Positions 1 to 10,984 of a DNA stretch of 64,000 nucleotides are shown in pieces; position 1 is the first letter of the stretch; the number at the start of each line of letters is the position of its first letter. The stretch comes from Ophiura sarsii. Its lineage: Eukaryota > Echinodermata > Ophiuroidea > Amphilepidida > Ophiuridae. The DNA is taken from positions 4,391,172-4,455,171 of the forward strand of contig CM069444.1 in assembly GCA_035610835.1 (NCBI GenBank), written 5' to 3'. A model generated the notes under the pieces. It made no database searches. It saw only the letters and a program-made list of their open reading frames with translations, and had not been told where the DNA came from. The position numbers and the translations under genes were made by a program.

Positions 1-592
1 CTTAATTTTGCGATCTATTTAATTTCGCGAATATATTGCAGGCTCAAAGTCGCAAAAATGAATACCGCAAATTTTACAATTCATGTCTTATGATAAGTGG
101 TTATGATTTTGACTTGATTAAACTAAGTAACCCCCTTACTAAACACACAGAAGTAGTTTTTCAATTCACAAAAATAACCAATGGCAAAAAAGCAATATCG
201 TCTGATTCTGCAATATGTTTCTTTCCAGATTCGGAACCATTTCACAGTTTGCCGTTTTTTGGCAGCTTGCCCTGACCTAAGTGAACATCATTACTCCTCC
301 CCCGGTGTCTTTCAAGGCCTGCATATGAATTGTTTCGTCACGGTTCTAATATTTTCAAGCAGTGCAAAGCTTGCAATAGGGCACGTACAGCCCGCCTGAT
401 ATTTGCTTCACAGTCTATATTCAACAAGGAATACAATACAGGGCTATGGACCTTGGATACCGAGAACAATCATTACAATAGGCTAGCCACTGAGAGCAAT
501 TTCAAATAAAAAGTGGTGCGCGCACATATTTATCAGGGTAAGCTTTCCAGATCTAGAAATGTTAATCCGGATCCGGACTGTTCAATACTTAC
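1..592. other. No gene recognised
   Basis: AT-rich sequence with only short open frames of unlikely composition. It is the downstream side, on the minus strand, of the probable exon at 593-784, so it should be intron of that gene, which continues beyond position 1. I see no further exon in it. Confidence 0.4.
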
Positions 593-784
593 TAATGGCA
601 TACATCGGGGTAACCAATGCTGGTTCTGGCGACAGAAATATTTCCATTTCAGTACTTTCACGCATGTTTACTCGAAAATTAATGGTTGGGTTCGGATCCG
701 TCGTTGTTGGCACCGGAATCCACGGGAAATCAAATATAGGTGTGGCTATCGTGTTATCGGCGACCAGAACTCGGCATGCGGATC
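593..784 (-). CDS. Probable internal exon of a minus-strand gene, possibly a farnesoic-acid O-methyltransferase-like domain
   Basis: I see a 192-nt open segment on the minus strand with an AG acceptor just above 784 and a strong GTAAGT donor just below 593. It starts with two bases of a split codon and ends with one, so it is a symmetric phase 1-1 exon of 63 whole codons, as in secreted modular proteins. The translation includes PTINFRVNMRESTEMEIFLS, then PMYAI at the exon end. The pattern F-x-V, then acidic residues, then I-x-L-S followed by Y-x-I resembles the core of the farnesoic-acid O-methyltransferase-like domain (Methyltransf_FA family) of invertebrate extracellular proteins. That resemblance is from memory and weak; the exon call is stronger than the family call. 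It lies 36 kb downstream of the last Calx-beta gene exon and probably belongs to another gene whose other exons are outside the window. Confidence 0.5.
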
Positions 785-1530
785 CTGACATTAATAGAAA
801 ATAATAATATCATTAAGGGAATATCTTTTTTAAAGGGGAAGCCCTTGTAATTGTAATCCCCTTCCCCTTGGACAGCTAGTTCATTAGGAAATTAGGAAAT
901 TTGTTGACTTTTGGACACCCTCTGTTGGTTTAGGACAAAACCCAATAATCTCCGACCAGACTGTCTTCGACCAACTGATTGAAAGTCCGCCCTCTATCGA
1001 CGTGATTTGTCCTAAAAAACACCAACAGGACCAGTCAGAGAATCTATAATTATCGGAGAAGTATATTTCCCAGAAAAGTCGGATTCCCTTGACCGAATTC
1101 ATTTGTCGTAACTGTTCTTGGTGGCGCCATAGCATTGCCAAAGTAACCAGAGGATGTTAGACATGTTTCGCCTAAATTTAGTGAAATTCAGGTCGGTGTT
1201 ATAACGAACTACCATGATGCTAGCATTGATTGCAAGGGCGTGATGAGTGATGGGCAGGATATTTGATTTACCCATCTCTGGACAAAAATGCAAATGACAT
1301 AGTTTTAAAGCATTGGAATAAAAGGGGATTTTACTTTGTGAATTTTGGCAATGCATTAATGGCCCATCATCACTGCTGCTTGTTCATTGAACAGATTTTT
1401 TTTAATTGCGGAGGATACAATAATGATACCTCTGACACGGTTAGCAACTCAGTAGTGTTATAGAATTTGGCAAATTCTATTTTTATAATAAAATTTCATC
1501 TTTTGGGGGAAAAGTGTACTTTAGGTCCCA
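785..1530. other. Intergenic or intronic, no gene
   Basis: No credible coding segment. A short inverted pair (TGGTTTAGGACAAA near 926 and TTTGTCCTAAAAAACACCA near 1000) suggests an old small MITE. The open frames around 1099-1463 show no recognisable domain and overlap on both strands. Confidence 0.4.
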
Positions 1531-1542
1531 GATACTGGTATA

Positions 1543-2077
1543 CCAGTATCGTTCAATACTGGAACATAAAAGTTGACAGTATCGCTCGATACTGGAACGT
1601 GTTTATGTGCAAGTATCGGACTATACCGGTACACATGGGGTTTTGTCAGCGTCCTCATATGTTCAATACAAAGTATAATATAGATCACATTTCTTCATAA
1701 TATTATTAGTACAATACAGACGACGATGAGCATTAAATAAATATTATTATTACACGGTCCTTTGATGATACTACTCTTCCCATAATGGTAAGAGGGGATT
1801 CCATTTTATGTTAAAACTCGCAATGTTCCCGTTTTTTATGGCGATATATTTTTCCAGTGAGAAGGACCGCTTTGCCTCCTCCCGGAACAAAGCGATAAAC
1901 GGTTCACATGTTACCAGTGTTATTTGTCCGAGTATTGAAAGATACTGGTACATAATTTTGTTCCAGTATCGCCCGATACCGGTACATTTTATATGTCCCA
2001 GTATCGTCCGATACTGGAACACTGACTTTATATCAGTATCGTCCGATACTGGGTGTTCCAGTATCAGACGATACTAG
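1543..2077. repeat. Cluster of GTATCG/CGATAC palindromes
   Basis: At least seven copies of a 19-20 bp near-perfect palindrome with consensus CCAGTATCGNNCGATACTGG lie in about 535 bp: near 1543, 1577, 1609, 1963, 1998, 2034 and 2058, plus half-sites near 1525 and 1940. The copy at 1998-2017 is perfect. Spacing is irregular, so this is not a simple tandem satellite; copies form two groups separated by about 330 bp. The arms and the variable two-base centre are conserved better than the spacers. It could be a hairpin-type repeat, or a site array for a dimeric DNA-binding protein. Confidence 0.8.
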
Positions 2078-2959
2078 TACAGTCCAGAATCTGAACCGTA
2101 AAGTACACTTTTTCCTTTTTTTTTAAATTATCATATCACTGTAAAGTGATCATAAACAGCAGCAAAAGTGCTGAGTATTAGTTATTATGTAGATGGTCAT
2201 TAGATAGAAACAACCAGGCATTCGATATACAATGGGAAATTGTGAAAAAAAGATCCAGCACGAATATGCGTCAATCGGGTTTATGTAATATTTGTTTAGA
2301 GTTCAATTTGAGATCTAGCATATGAAAGGTAAATCGATCAACAATATATCAGAACTCATATCAACGTGTTGACATAGATCTAAACCGCCCAACCGTGAAG
2401 AAAGATACAAAAGACAAATAATAATAGGGTACCAACTCCATTGCTGTAATAATAATGATAACTAGGTTTTTTCTTCATTAAATAGGTACTCTATGAACAA
2501 CTAAAGGTTCGTATCGTAAGTCTTCATATCAAATTAAAGAAAAAAATCCTGATGCCACCACCGTCTGAGGGCGACAGAGATGGGGGACCATGCAGCGTTT
2601 GGCATGAATATTGAAATACGTAGATAACCACCTGGTTGAGAATATAACAATAGCCTATTGTACGTAATTGGTTTAGTTGCGTATATTCATACTACTTATT
2701 TGCGGATATGAATGACGGGATTGAATAAAACAGCATATGTATTTACAGAATCTCCTAAGTGTGCATGATTGATGATCAATAACGAATCACTTAGGCCTGG
2801 TAAAAGTGCAATTTTGGAAGTATATGCATACTTTTTAAAATGATGCATTGTGATTAGAATGTTGTAAAGAAACAGTAACGTTTCAGTAAATCTAACTAAG
2901 AGACGTACTTAGATAGTAAAAACAGCTCTGTAATCAATTTCTTTGACATTTAATATCTA
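2078..2959. other. No gene recognised
   Basis: AT-rich, no long open frame, no RNA gene or repeat structure that I can support. It ends at the simple-repeat tail of the LINE. Confidence 0.4.
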
Positions 2960-3166
2960 CTTGCTATTATTATTATTTATTTAATCTTTCTTTATTGAGG
3001 GTAACAGCTTTAGTGTCAAGCACTGCTTTCCAACCAGGCCCTCATTTCACAGAGAAAAATACATAATTATTTACAATATGACAACTTTTTACATAAATAT
3101 ATACAAATCCATCAGATAAATTCAGCAAGGAAATGCAGAATTGTAATATACTTTAGAACACAAAAT

Positions 3167-3625
3167 TTAAATTCCATGGATCTTTGTTTTAAATTGTTGC
3201 ACTGACATATTCTCAAGCTCGGTCCTAATTGTTGATGGCAATGTGTTCCATGCTGCCCTAACATGAAACGTTCGCATACCTGAGTTAGACTTAAATTTCG
3301 GTACAACCAAAGTATTACTAGTGTGATTTCTTGTTACACGAGAATGGTTATTATGAACAAATTCAAACTGCATCGATAAGTATGATGGACTTACATTTCT
3401 TAAACATTTATACACAATTAGTAAAAGGTGAGTATGCCATCTTTTATCAAATTTAACCCATTGAAGTGCATCCATCAAATCATTTGTTGGTGTTCTTATA
3501 TCAGCTGAAAGTATTATCCTGGCTAAATTATTATGAAGAACCTGTAATTTTCTATGACTGACATTCGGCAGAAAAGTTTGACCAAAATGTGCTTCCATAA
3601 TCAAAGTGAGGAATAACAAGAGCAT
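3167..3625 (-). pseudogene. LINE ORF2 C-terminal domain
   Basis: This 152-codon open segment continues ORF2 after another frameshift. It has LQVLHNNLARIILSAD, FDKRWHTHLLLIVYKCL and RTFHVRAAWNTLPSTIR, matching the conserved LINE tail in which a repeated 'R-x-W-N-x-L-P' block is followed by FK and then the stop. The stop is near 3167 and is followed by about 200 bp of 3' UTR. Confidence 0.85.
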
Positions 3626-3664
3626 TTGATAACATTACAATAGTTTGATTTGGAAGAAAATGTT

Positions 3665-5139
3665 TCATACGTTTGATAATACCTGTTCTTTTAGAGACAT
3701 TCTTACACAATCAACATGAGCTGACCAAGACAAATTGCTATCTAATTTTACGCCCAAGTATTTAAATTCATCTACCTTTTCAATGATGTTATTATTGTAG
3801 GTTAATTGTACATCTTGAAATCTCTCACGCATCTTATTACTACCAAATATCATGAATTTAGTCTTATCAACATTCAGGGTAAGCTTGTTTGCTTTGAACC
3901 AATTAGCTACTGTGCTTAAACATGTTTCTAATTGATTTTGGAGATCAACAATATTTGTAGCTTTACACATTAATGAGGTATCATCAGCATACATTACTGT
4001 CTTACACTTATCTACAGCATTTGGTAAACAATTTACAAACATGAAGAAAAGTAAAGGTCCTAATATAGAACCTTGAGGAATTCCTATGTTGATAGGTTGA
4101 AAATCAGACAAGCTTAGTTGAATTTACATTGACAGTCTTGAACCTGTTGCTTAGATAATTTATGACTTAAACCATAAAAAGTGCGCTACTATCAATACCA
4201 TAATTTTTAAGTTTCCTAAGAAGAATGTCATGGTTTACGGTGTCAAAGGCTTTTTTTAAGCCAATAAATATAACACCAGTAACATACCCATTATCCACAT
4301 TTTTCAAAATATAATCTTGCACATCAAGTAAAGTTGTTGAAGTGGAATGGTTAGGTCGAAAACCAGATTGAGCATTAGATAATAAGCCTGCGTTAGTTAA
4401 ATAAACATAGAGTTGATCATGAACAGCCCTTTCAATAATTTGAGAGATAATTGGCAACACTGAGATGGGTCTATAATTACCTACATCTGTTTATCACCAG
4501 ATTTGAATATTGGTGTTACCTTAGCTTTCTTCCATTCATCAGGGAAAGTAGATTCATTCAGGGACAGGTTGCAGATATGAGAAAGGCAATTTGAAATGAT
4601 GGGTCCAGCCAATTTCAACAACCTGCCATTGAATTGATCTAATCCTGGTGATTTACTATTATTCATGTTACATATTTGTTTTAAAACAAACTCAGCTGAT
4701 ATTGTACTAAAATTAAACTTATTTTCCCATAATACAGTTGTGACTAGAGCATACACTATTACAAGGACATACAACATGATTATGTTCATTAAATTTACTA
4801 CCAAGTTTATTACCAATAGATGTAAAGTACTTATTAAATTCATCTGCCATAACTTTACTATTTTCTAAACATTTGCCATCTTTGTTGGAAATTGATGTTG
4901 GCACACTTAAAGTTTTGCTAGGTACAATTTTCTTAATTGTTTTCCCAAAGATTTTTACTATCATGCATATTATTAACTACAGCTTCATTACAATAGTTCT
5001 TTTTCAGGTAAAACCTCATATTGTTTACTTTATTTCTGAGTGATTTAGCTTTATTCCAATCTTCCTGATTATTTGTCTTATGTGCCTTAGCAAAATAATA
5101 ATCCCTATCATTACTTAGTCTTATGAAGTCCCCATTCAT
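3665..5139 (-). pseudogene. LINE reverse transcriptase domain, broken
   Basis: Linker followed by the RT fingers and palm in three frames (4843-4481, 4460-4167, 4111-3665). Visible blocks are NNSKSPGLDQFNGRLLK, WKKAKVTPIFKSGD, AFDTVNHDILLRKL, GIPQGSILGPLLF and the catalytic MYADDTSLM. The YADD box is intact. Frameshifts near 4470 and 4130 break the protein. The block order and the PQGSILGPLLF motif are typical of CR1/L2/Jockey-group LINEs. Confidence 0.92.
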
Positions 5140-5156
5140 CCATTCAGGTAGACAAC

Positions 5157-6035
5157 CTAATTTTGTTCTTCTTTAAAAGGTGCATGCTTATCACATGCTT
5201 CAGTGAATAGAATTTGCCATTGATGAAGTGCGTCGTTAACATTATCAATAGAGCAATCCCAATCAATATTACTTATAGTATCAATAAAGTCAAGTTCATT
5301 GAAGTTTTTAAAACATCTAGATTTTACAATCTTTGGAGGAAGTTTAAGTTGATTATATTTTCTTACAACATATGTAAATGAGTGGTCACTGAGTCCTAAA
5401 CTGTGTACACCACTCGATATTACAAGTTCAGGCTTAGATACAAAAATTAAATCTATTTTAGTTTTACTAGTTTCTGTTATCCTTGTATAATCTTTAATGA
5501 TTTGTTTCATATGCGAATTATTAGCCAAATGTGTTACTTTCCTTACATTACATGTTTTTGCTTGATCTAAGTTGAAAATAAATATTGAATTGAATTGAAT
5601 TGAAATCTCCTAAAATATACACATCTTCATACAAGTTATTACACTTTTGGAACATATCATCAAGTTTATCTAAGAAGTCTGGTGGACGATAAATACTACT
5701 AATAAGAATAGGCTTGGTTTCTGGCAAGTTACCTTCAATAAAAATGGCTTCCATGTCAGTTTCATATAAATCAACATTAAAAATCAAAATCAATATTCTG
5801 CTTTGAAGGAATACTATCTTTAACGTAATATAAAACACCACCACGAATTTTGCCATTTTGTCTATCAAGTCTGTAAACACTATAGCCATCAATATTCAGT
5901 TCTGAGTCACCAACATCACTGTTTAACTAGGTTTCATTAATACACAATACATCAATACAATTGTCATTCAAAAGAAGATTAATTTGATCAATGTTGTAAA
6001 TTGGGCCCTGGATATTTAAATGAGCTATTTTAAAC
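5157..6035 (-). pseudogene. LINE APE-type endonuclease, broken
   Basis: Apurinic-type endonuclease that nicks the target for reverse transcription. The motifs are readable across frames: HLNIQG (catalytic Asn), INET (catalytic Glu), SSIYRPP, ILGDFN (Asp and Asn) and LGLSDH (Ser-Asp-His). It is broken by a TAG in place of the Trp that usually follows INET, by stops near 5800, and by a short run of AATTG units at about 5582-5602 that shifts the frame right after GDFN. The AATTG run looks like replication slippage in the coding sequence. Confidence 0.8.
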
Positions 6036-6039
6036 CCTT

Positions 6040-6361
6040 TTGAATCTTACATTGGAAGTCAATAAAGTCCTCCCTAAAAGGAAGTTCAAAATTAGTAACC
6101 TTATGGAAACAATTATTGCAATACCAAATGTTACATGTTTCTACATCTGAAATATCAGTTCATTTTACATGATAATCAAGAGTACAATGATTACAAGTTA
6201 CATCTTTTTTTACTATTTTTCTCACACATTTAGCACAAAAATTGCTGCAAGATAACTTGCTACTTGTTTTTACATGTTTCTATATTCGGTGAATTTAGAG
6301 TTCTTTTATGAGTTCTATTTGTACAGTCACCACCATATACCTTCTTTATCTCTTCCTCCAT
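6040..6361 (-). pseudogene. LINE ORF2 N-terminus with PHD-like zinc finger
   Basis: ORF2 probably starts at the ATG at 6361 (MEEEIKKVYGG). After an in-frame stop and a frame change it continues into a cysteine-rich stretch with C-x2-C, C-x2-C, an H in DYH, then WYC-x2-C. This spacing is that of the PHD-like finger at the N-terminus of some LINE ORF2 proteins, thought to help nucleic-acid or chromatin binding. One stop (TGA, just after DYHVK) lies inside the finger. Confidence 0.6.
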
Positions 6362-6411
6362 TGAGGTGTTATCACATGAAAATCCTGTTTAAAGACATGC
6401 TGAATACAAGT

Positions 6412-6561
6412 TTAAAAGTTCTGAGCAAGAAGTGATGTCCCTGTCTTAAACAAATGAAGACCATCCTGTGCAAGATGAGACTTCTCAATATTGTCATTAT
6501 TCAATTGAATATATTGAACACTATAATCAACTATATGCAACTCTCCTTGAACACTATAATC
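6412..6561 (-). pseudogene. LINE ORF1 C-terminal fragment, SGNH esterase-like
   Basis: A 49-codon open stretch on the minus strand ends at a stop at 6412-6414, about 50 bp before the ORF2 start. It contains AQDGLHLFKTGTSLLAQNF. The D-G-L-H pattern matches the C-terminal catalytic Asp-x-x-His block of SGNH/GDSL esterases, which are found in ORF1 of CR1 and L2 LINEs. Only this end remains; the serine block is absent, so the fragment cannot be active. A DYSVQ pair shows a short internal duplication. Confidence 0.6.
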
Positions 6562-6829
6562 ATTTATCTTAACGCTTCAACGTTCGCAATGTGGTAAACA
6601 AATTCAAACTAGGCCTAACCAAACATCAAAACAAGATATGTAGTTTCACTATGAACTAATAATCGAAATACAACAGGAATCATTGACCTGGAAAGATTGT
6701 TGTCGGTTGGGCGGTCTCCTGCAGCTAGCTGTAGATCAAACATTTTTCCAACGTCTACCTCATTGTCATTGGACATCATTCGATATTTTCTAAAAGTAAT
6801 GTTTTAAATTAGTGTTACCATAATTACTA

Positions 6830-7240
6830 TTAAGGGAGGACTCAAGGAAGTCAATTTTTGAATTTTGTGAGTGCTATAATTAATCGAAAATTTGAGAAAA
6901 TCACACAAAAGTCACCTTTTTGACCCCAAAAAGTTCAACAAAGCTAACAAAAATAATGTTGAGAAAAAAATTCCCAAATTGCTAGATTATGATGAAAAGA
7001 CACTAACCTAGGGACGATTTTTTTTTTTAAATATTGAAAAAAGGTGAAAAAAAGTGAGAAAAAAATGAAAAAATCACTTTTTTGGCGCTTTTTGGTCAAA
7101 ATTTCAAAAAATATTAGATTAGGTTTAAAAAAAAATCCAAAAATGTATACTTTTATATGCATTTGATTAATAGTTCAATAGTTACAGCACTCACAAAATT
7201 CAAAAAATCAAGTCAAAAACTTCCTTAAGTCCCCCCTTAA
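6830..7240. mobile_element. TTAA-flanked fold-back MITE, copy 1
   Basis: Terminal inverted repeats: TTAAGGGAGGACTCAAGGAA at 6830 and its imperfect reverse complement ending CCCCCCTTAA at 7240. The inversion continues inward for some 60 bp (GTGAGTGCTATAA / TTACAGCACTCAC). TTAA flanks both ends, the duplication made by piggyBac-type transposases. No transposase is encoded; the open frame inside is a low-complexity shadow. It shares termini and an internal CTAGGRRCGATTTTTTTT block with the element at 30838-31538. Confidence 0.75.
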
Positions 7241-7325
7241 TAACAATTCCTTTAAAAGGAAAGGGGCGCTTAAATAAATAATAACAGTATAGCCTTAAAA
7301 GGTACACCGGGGTATATATGCATCG

Positions 7326-7933
7326 ATGGAAATACCCACATGACTTTCCACCCGGGGTAGACAGTAGACAGTCCCGGGGTTAATCAACCCTGGGTGGACC
7401 AACCCTGGGTTGACTACAATAGAGCGCCCTAACGGAATAAACCGCATAATACTATTCTCAAATTTTATGTTAAAACACTCAGGGGGTTGGTGGTCGGGGA
7501 AGTCAAAACAAGGATGGATCATTCTAAAACAACCCCGGGACTGTCCGGATCATTCTAAAACAGCCCCGGGACTGTCCAGATCATTCTAAAACAACCCCGG
7601 GACTGTCCACCCCGAGACTGTCCACCCCGGAACTGTCCACCCCGGGATTGTTTCTAACCCTTACCCTAACCATAACCCTAACCATAACCCTAACCATAAC
7701 CCTAACCCTAACCCTAACCATAACCCTAACCCTAACCATAACCATAACCATAACCATAACCATAACCATAACCATAACCATAACCATAACCATAACCATT
7801 AAACCATAACCATAACCATAACCCTATCCCTAACCATAACCATAACCATAACCATAACCATAACCCTATCCACCTAGGGTTGGTCTACCCCGGGACTGTC
7901 TACCCCGGTGGAAAGTCATGTGGGTATTTCCAT
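7326..7933. mobile_element. Fold-back element with telomere-like interior
   Basis: Inverted repeats of about 28 bp, ATGGAAATACCCACATGACT at 7326 and its complement ending at 7933, bound a 608-bp unit. Inside are a conserved core (AACACTCAGGGGGTTGGTGG near 7470), three or four tandem units of ATCATTCTAAAACARCCCCG with CGGGACTGTCC, and a CCCTAA/CCATAA array. The core recurs at 39467-39510 in a second fold-back element. No protein is encoded. Confidence 0.65.
7650..7866. repeat. Degenerate telomere-like array (CCCTAA / CCATAA)
   Basis: About 35 six-base units alternate between CCCTAA and CCATAA, with blocks that are purely CCATAA (about 7736-7798). The homogeneous CCATAA block suggests local expansion of a variant unit. 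It sits inside the fold-back element at 7326-7933, so it was probably carried there by the element and not made by a chromosome fusion. Confidence 0.85.
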
Positions 7934-7939
7934 TGCTGC

Positions 7940-8396
7940 GGGTATATGTATAATATTGCTGGTGTTTTTATAGCAGATGAGCAGTGATTAAGAAATGGAA
8001 GGGTGTTGGACTGTGTGAAGTGTTTTGGTATACGTATTAAAAAAAGTAGGAGAAGGCCTACATAACAATTTATGGAATAGCCTCGACACGTTGAAGGAAA
8101 GCAATACATGCAGTGACAGGTATGGATATGGCCGGCGTCGGTAACATAAACGATTCTTATAGAGAAGTAAAGTTTTGCATTATATACATACATAAGCAAA
8201 TATAGATCTCTTGATTGTTGATAAATTTAACATGGCTACATATTGAGCCAGATGAGTTCAAAGTCGGTCTATTTGGGGGAAATCACGATTTCAACTTTCA
8301 ACTTTGTCACACGTCGGGTCCTTTAAAATGGAAATCTAGTTTCAGTTTTCAACTTAATTTCGTATTTGTATGGTCTTCTCATTACCAAATATTTCT
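7940..8396. other. No gene recognised
   Basis: Single-copy-looking sequence between two fold-back elements. No coding, RNA gene or clear repeat structure is supported. Confidence 0.35.
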
Positions 8397-10075
8397 ATTG
8401 TGAAAACTTAAACTAGTCAGGCACAGGCTGGACTAACTTTAAACTAGTCGAGCAGGTTAGTCAAGCCTGCTGGACTGGCTTAAACTAGTCGAGCAGGTTA
8501 TTCAAGCCTGCTGGATAGGTTATGGCCGACTTGATTAGCTAAAGGTTAGTCCGGCTCAGCCTGACTAGCTTGATTTGTTCTGCTGGACTAGCTTATGTTA
8601 GTCAAGCTGGCTTGACTAGCTTTAGGTTAGTCAAGCTGGCTGGGCTAGCTTAAGGTTAGTCAAGGCACTGAGATAAAATATCAATAGCGGCATGCAGATA
8701 AGAAGTGCGTCATCGCCGGTCCGGTTTTGCTAGCCAATCCAGACGTAATTTGCCGTAGTTATTTCATTTTGTGGCCATATTGTGTACATCATAGTGTTTG
8801 CCAACATCTGTACAGCGTGTCCCAAAAAACTGGGTTCAAAAGTTTGCGAGCTTATAACGAAATAAGTAGGAAACATGGATACTTTATACTATTATTTAAG
8901 GATATCAAACAAAATATACCTGACCTTAATCGAGTAAATTTGGAGACCAATCCAATGGAAACTTTTTGAAATACAAAGATTTGAATAGAGCGTGGTCAGA
9001 ACCCATTTGTCCCGATTTAAGGAATAAACCATCCGTGCGTTGCATGAAACTGTGCGCTATGTGCAGTATTTTATTCTCCGAGAGAACTTAACAATAACTC
9101 GGACTATAAGAAAGAACATTTTATTTTAATGTTTATGTAAATAATGAACTTGTATTATTGCAATATGACCAAGATAATTTAGTTTACTGCCCAAGTCTTC
9201 GTAAAGAATGAATGCAAAGACAAAACTTTGACGAAGTCACAACAATGCGCAATTGCAACACATCGGGGTGTACCTTAAAAAGTGGGACAAATGGGTTTTG
9301 ACCACGCTCTATTAAAATCTTTGTATTTCAAAAAGTGTATATTGGATTAATCACAGAGTTTGACCAATTAAGATCAGATATATTTTGTTTAATATCCTTA
9401 AATATGAACTATCCATGTTTCCTACTTTTTTATTTTTAGTTATAAGCTCGCAAACTTTTGAACCCAGTTTTTTGGGACATGCTGTAGACTATTTTATGCT
9501 CAATTTTGTTTGGAATGATGACTCGGAGTAGGAAAAAACTAACTGGAAAGAACGGCGGTAGCGCGGGCATTTCGAACGCTAACAGGTCAGCCATGGCTGA
9601 CCAGTCCACTACAGCTAACACTGTAGCCAGCAGCCCGCCAACAACATGGTCAATACGAGTGCTAATTGAACAGACAACAGAGCAATCACCCATGGCGAAA
9701 CCAAGTACTGCTACGCAACGTGAACAATTTTGAGTCAGGCGGGATCTACTATATGATTTTGAGCTGGACTAACCTTAAGTAAGTCGAGCCAAGCCGGAAT
9801 AACCTTACGTTAGTCAAGCTAGCTTGACTAACCTTACGTTAGTCAAGATGGACACCATCTGGACTAACTTAAAGCTAGGCGAGCGACTAGCCTAAAATAG
9901 TCCAGCGATTAGCCTAAACTAGTCCAGCTTAGGACGAACTAACATCAAGCTAGTCGAGCGACTAACGTTAAGCTAGTCCAGAATAATGCTGGACTAGGCT
10001 AAAGCTAGTCAAGATAGGCACCATCTGGACTAGCTTTAAGTTAGTCAAGCTGACCAGTTTAGGTTTTCAGTGTAA
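8397..10075. mobile_element. Long fold-back element with AGTC-rich subterminal arrays
   Basis: The outer ends are imperfect inverted repeats, GTGAAAACTTAAACTAGTCA at 8400 and its counterpart TGACCAGTTTAGGTTTTCAG near 10060. Next to each end are arrays of about 250-290 bp made of short inverted and direct units such as TTAGTCAAGC, GACTAGCTT and AGTCGAGC. This end-plus-array design is typical of fold-back transposons. A second inverted-repeat element (8811-9486) lies in the middle. The open frame at 9506-9733 is Ser/Thr-rich, is mirrored on the other strand and has no domain I know. Confidence 0.65.
8811..9486. mobile_element. TA-flanked MITE nested in the fold-back element
   Basis: Long inverted repeats begin TACAGCGTGTCCCAAAAAAC at 8811 and end with the complement at 9486. 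The inversion runs about 180 bp on each side and includes the GGGTTCAAAAGTTTGCGAGC block and the GACCACGCTCTATT block. The TA at both ends and the GTGTCCCAAA start are typical of Tc1/mariner-type MITEs. It encodes no transposase. Confidence 0.75.
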
Positions 10076-10980
10076 TATGAATTCATTTTACAACCGAAGA
10101 TTAGACGCCGAAAGAATATACCCAACGGTTGGTTGGTTCGGTCAGTCAGGTTTTTTTGTTCTTTTTCCATCTGGAAAAAAAAGCTATTGACAAGCCCTTA
10201 AAAATGATTAGGGAATATTAATTTGCATGTAAAACTTCTTAAACTAATTTCTAATAAAAAAGAGTTTCGCCAGTAGAACAGTTTTTATTTGTGGTTTTTG
10301 CCTTGCTATTAAATTTTCAGTATGAGCTCAACTGCCATCTCATTTTTATCTTTTCATAATGAAAATATAAAAATGAGCACGCGTCATGGTTAAAAGAAAT
10401 ATCATGGTCAAAGGTGTTGGTCAGAGTGACCGGGAACAGGTAAGGTTTTGATGATTATTGAAAAAACCGCTTCAATCTTTAGTACTGAATATTAATTACC
10501 CTTTAGCTACATTTGAAATTCAGTGAAAGTACCAACAAAGTGAGTCAAAATTGTCAAGCGCTCGCGTCCATCTTGCCCATTGAATTCACAGAAATCAATT
10601 TCAAATTAAATCTAGAGTTATTTTGGAGTCTGGAGTCTGTCATAATTTTGTTCAATAATTACATCACAATGCCCTGAAATTTTATTTGCATGTTGAGGAT
10701 TCCATGAATTCAACGTGTTCAATGGACAAAACAAAATTAAACAGAGTCCAGAATACGTAGATTCTTTAGTTTTGTGATTGTAAATAATCTAAATATAAAA
10801 TTATCTAAAATATAATATACCACCAGGATAAAAAAATATTCGATATCAAGTTATTCGGGGATGGAGCAATCCTGCAATTAGTTTTAGCAGTATTCACATA
10901 AGGCTATTGCCATATAATTCTATTACATAGGCAAGATTTCAGACTAGCAACGACTGTCCGGAAATGTCGTCGGCTCTCCC
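10076..10980. other. No gene recognised
   Basis: AT-rich sequence without a long open frame or clear repeat, before the transposase remnant. Confidence 0.35.
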
Positions 10981-10984
10981 AAGC

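Larger units (their letters stand above)
2960..6561 (-). mobile_element. Decayed CR1/L2-type LINE retrotransposon
   Basis: Minus-strand non-LTR element with an ORF1 remnant, then an ORF2 with an N-terminal zinc finger, an APE-type endonuclease and a reverse transcriptase, and a short 3' UTR. The 3' end carries AATAAA (near 2995) and a simple tail of TAA-like units at 2965-2990, as in CR1/L2-like elements that end in short microsatellites. The coding sequence is split by several frameshifts and stop codons, so this copy is not autonomous. The 5' end is probably truncated near 6560, inside ORF1. Its family is inferred from the SGNH-esterase-like ORF1 end and the RT motifs; Jockey-group relatives are the alternative. 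Confidence 0.88.

Noticed and set aside
9506..9733. Ser/Thr-rich protein of 75 residues
   Set aside because: Open frames exist on both strands, there is no domain, and it lies within a fold-back element.
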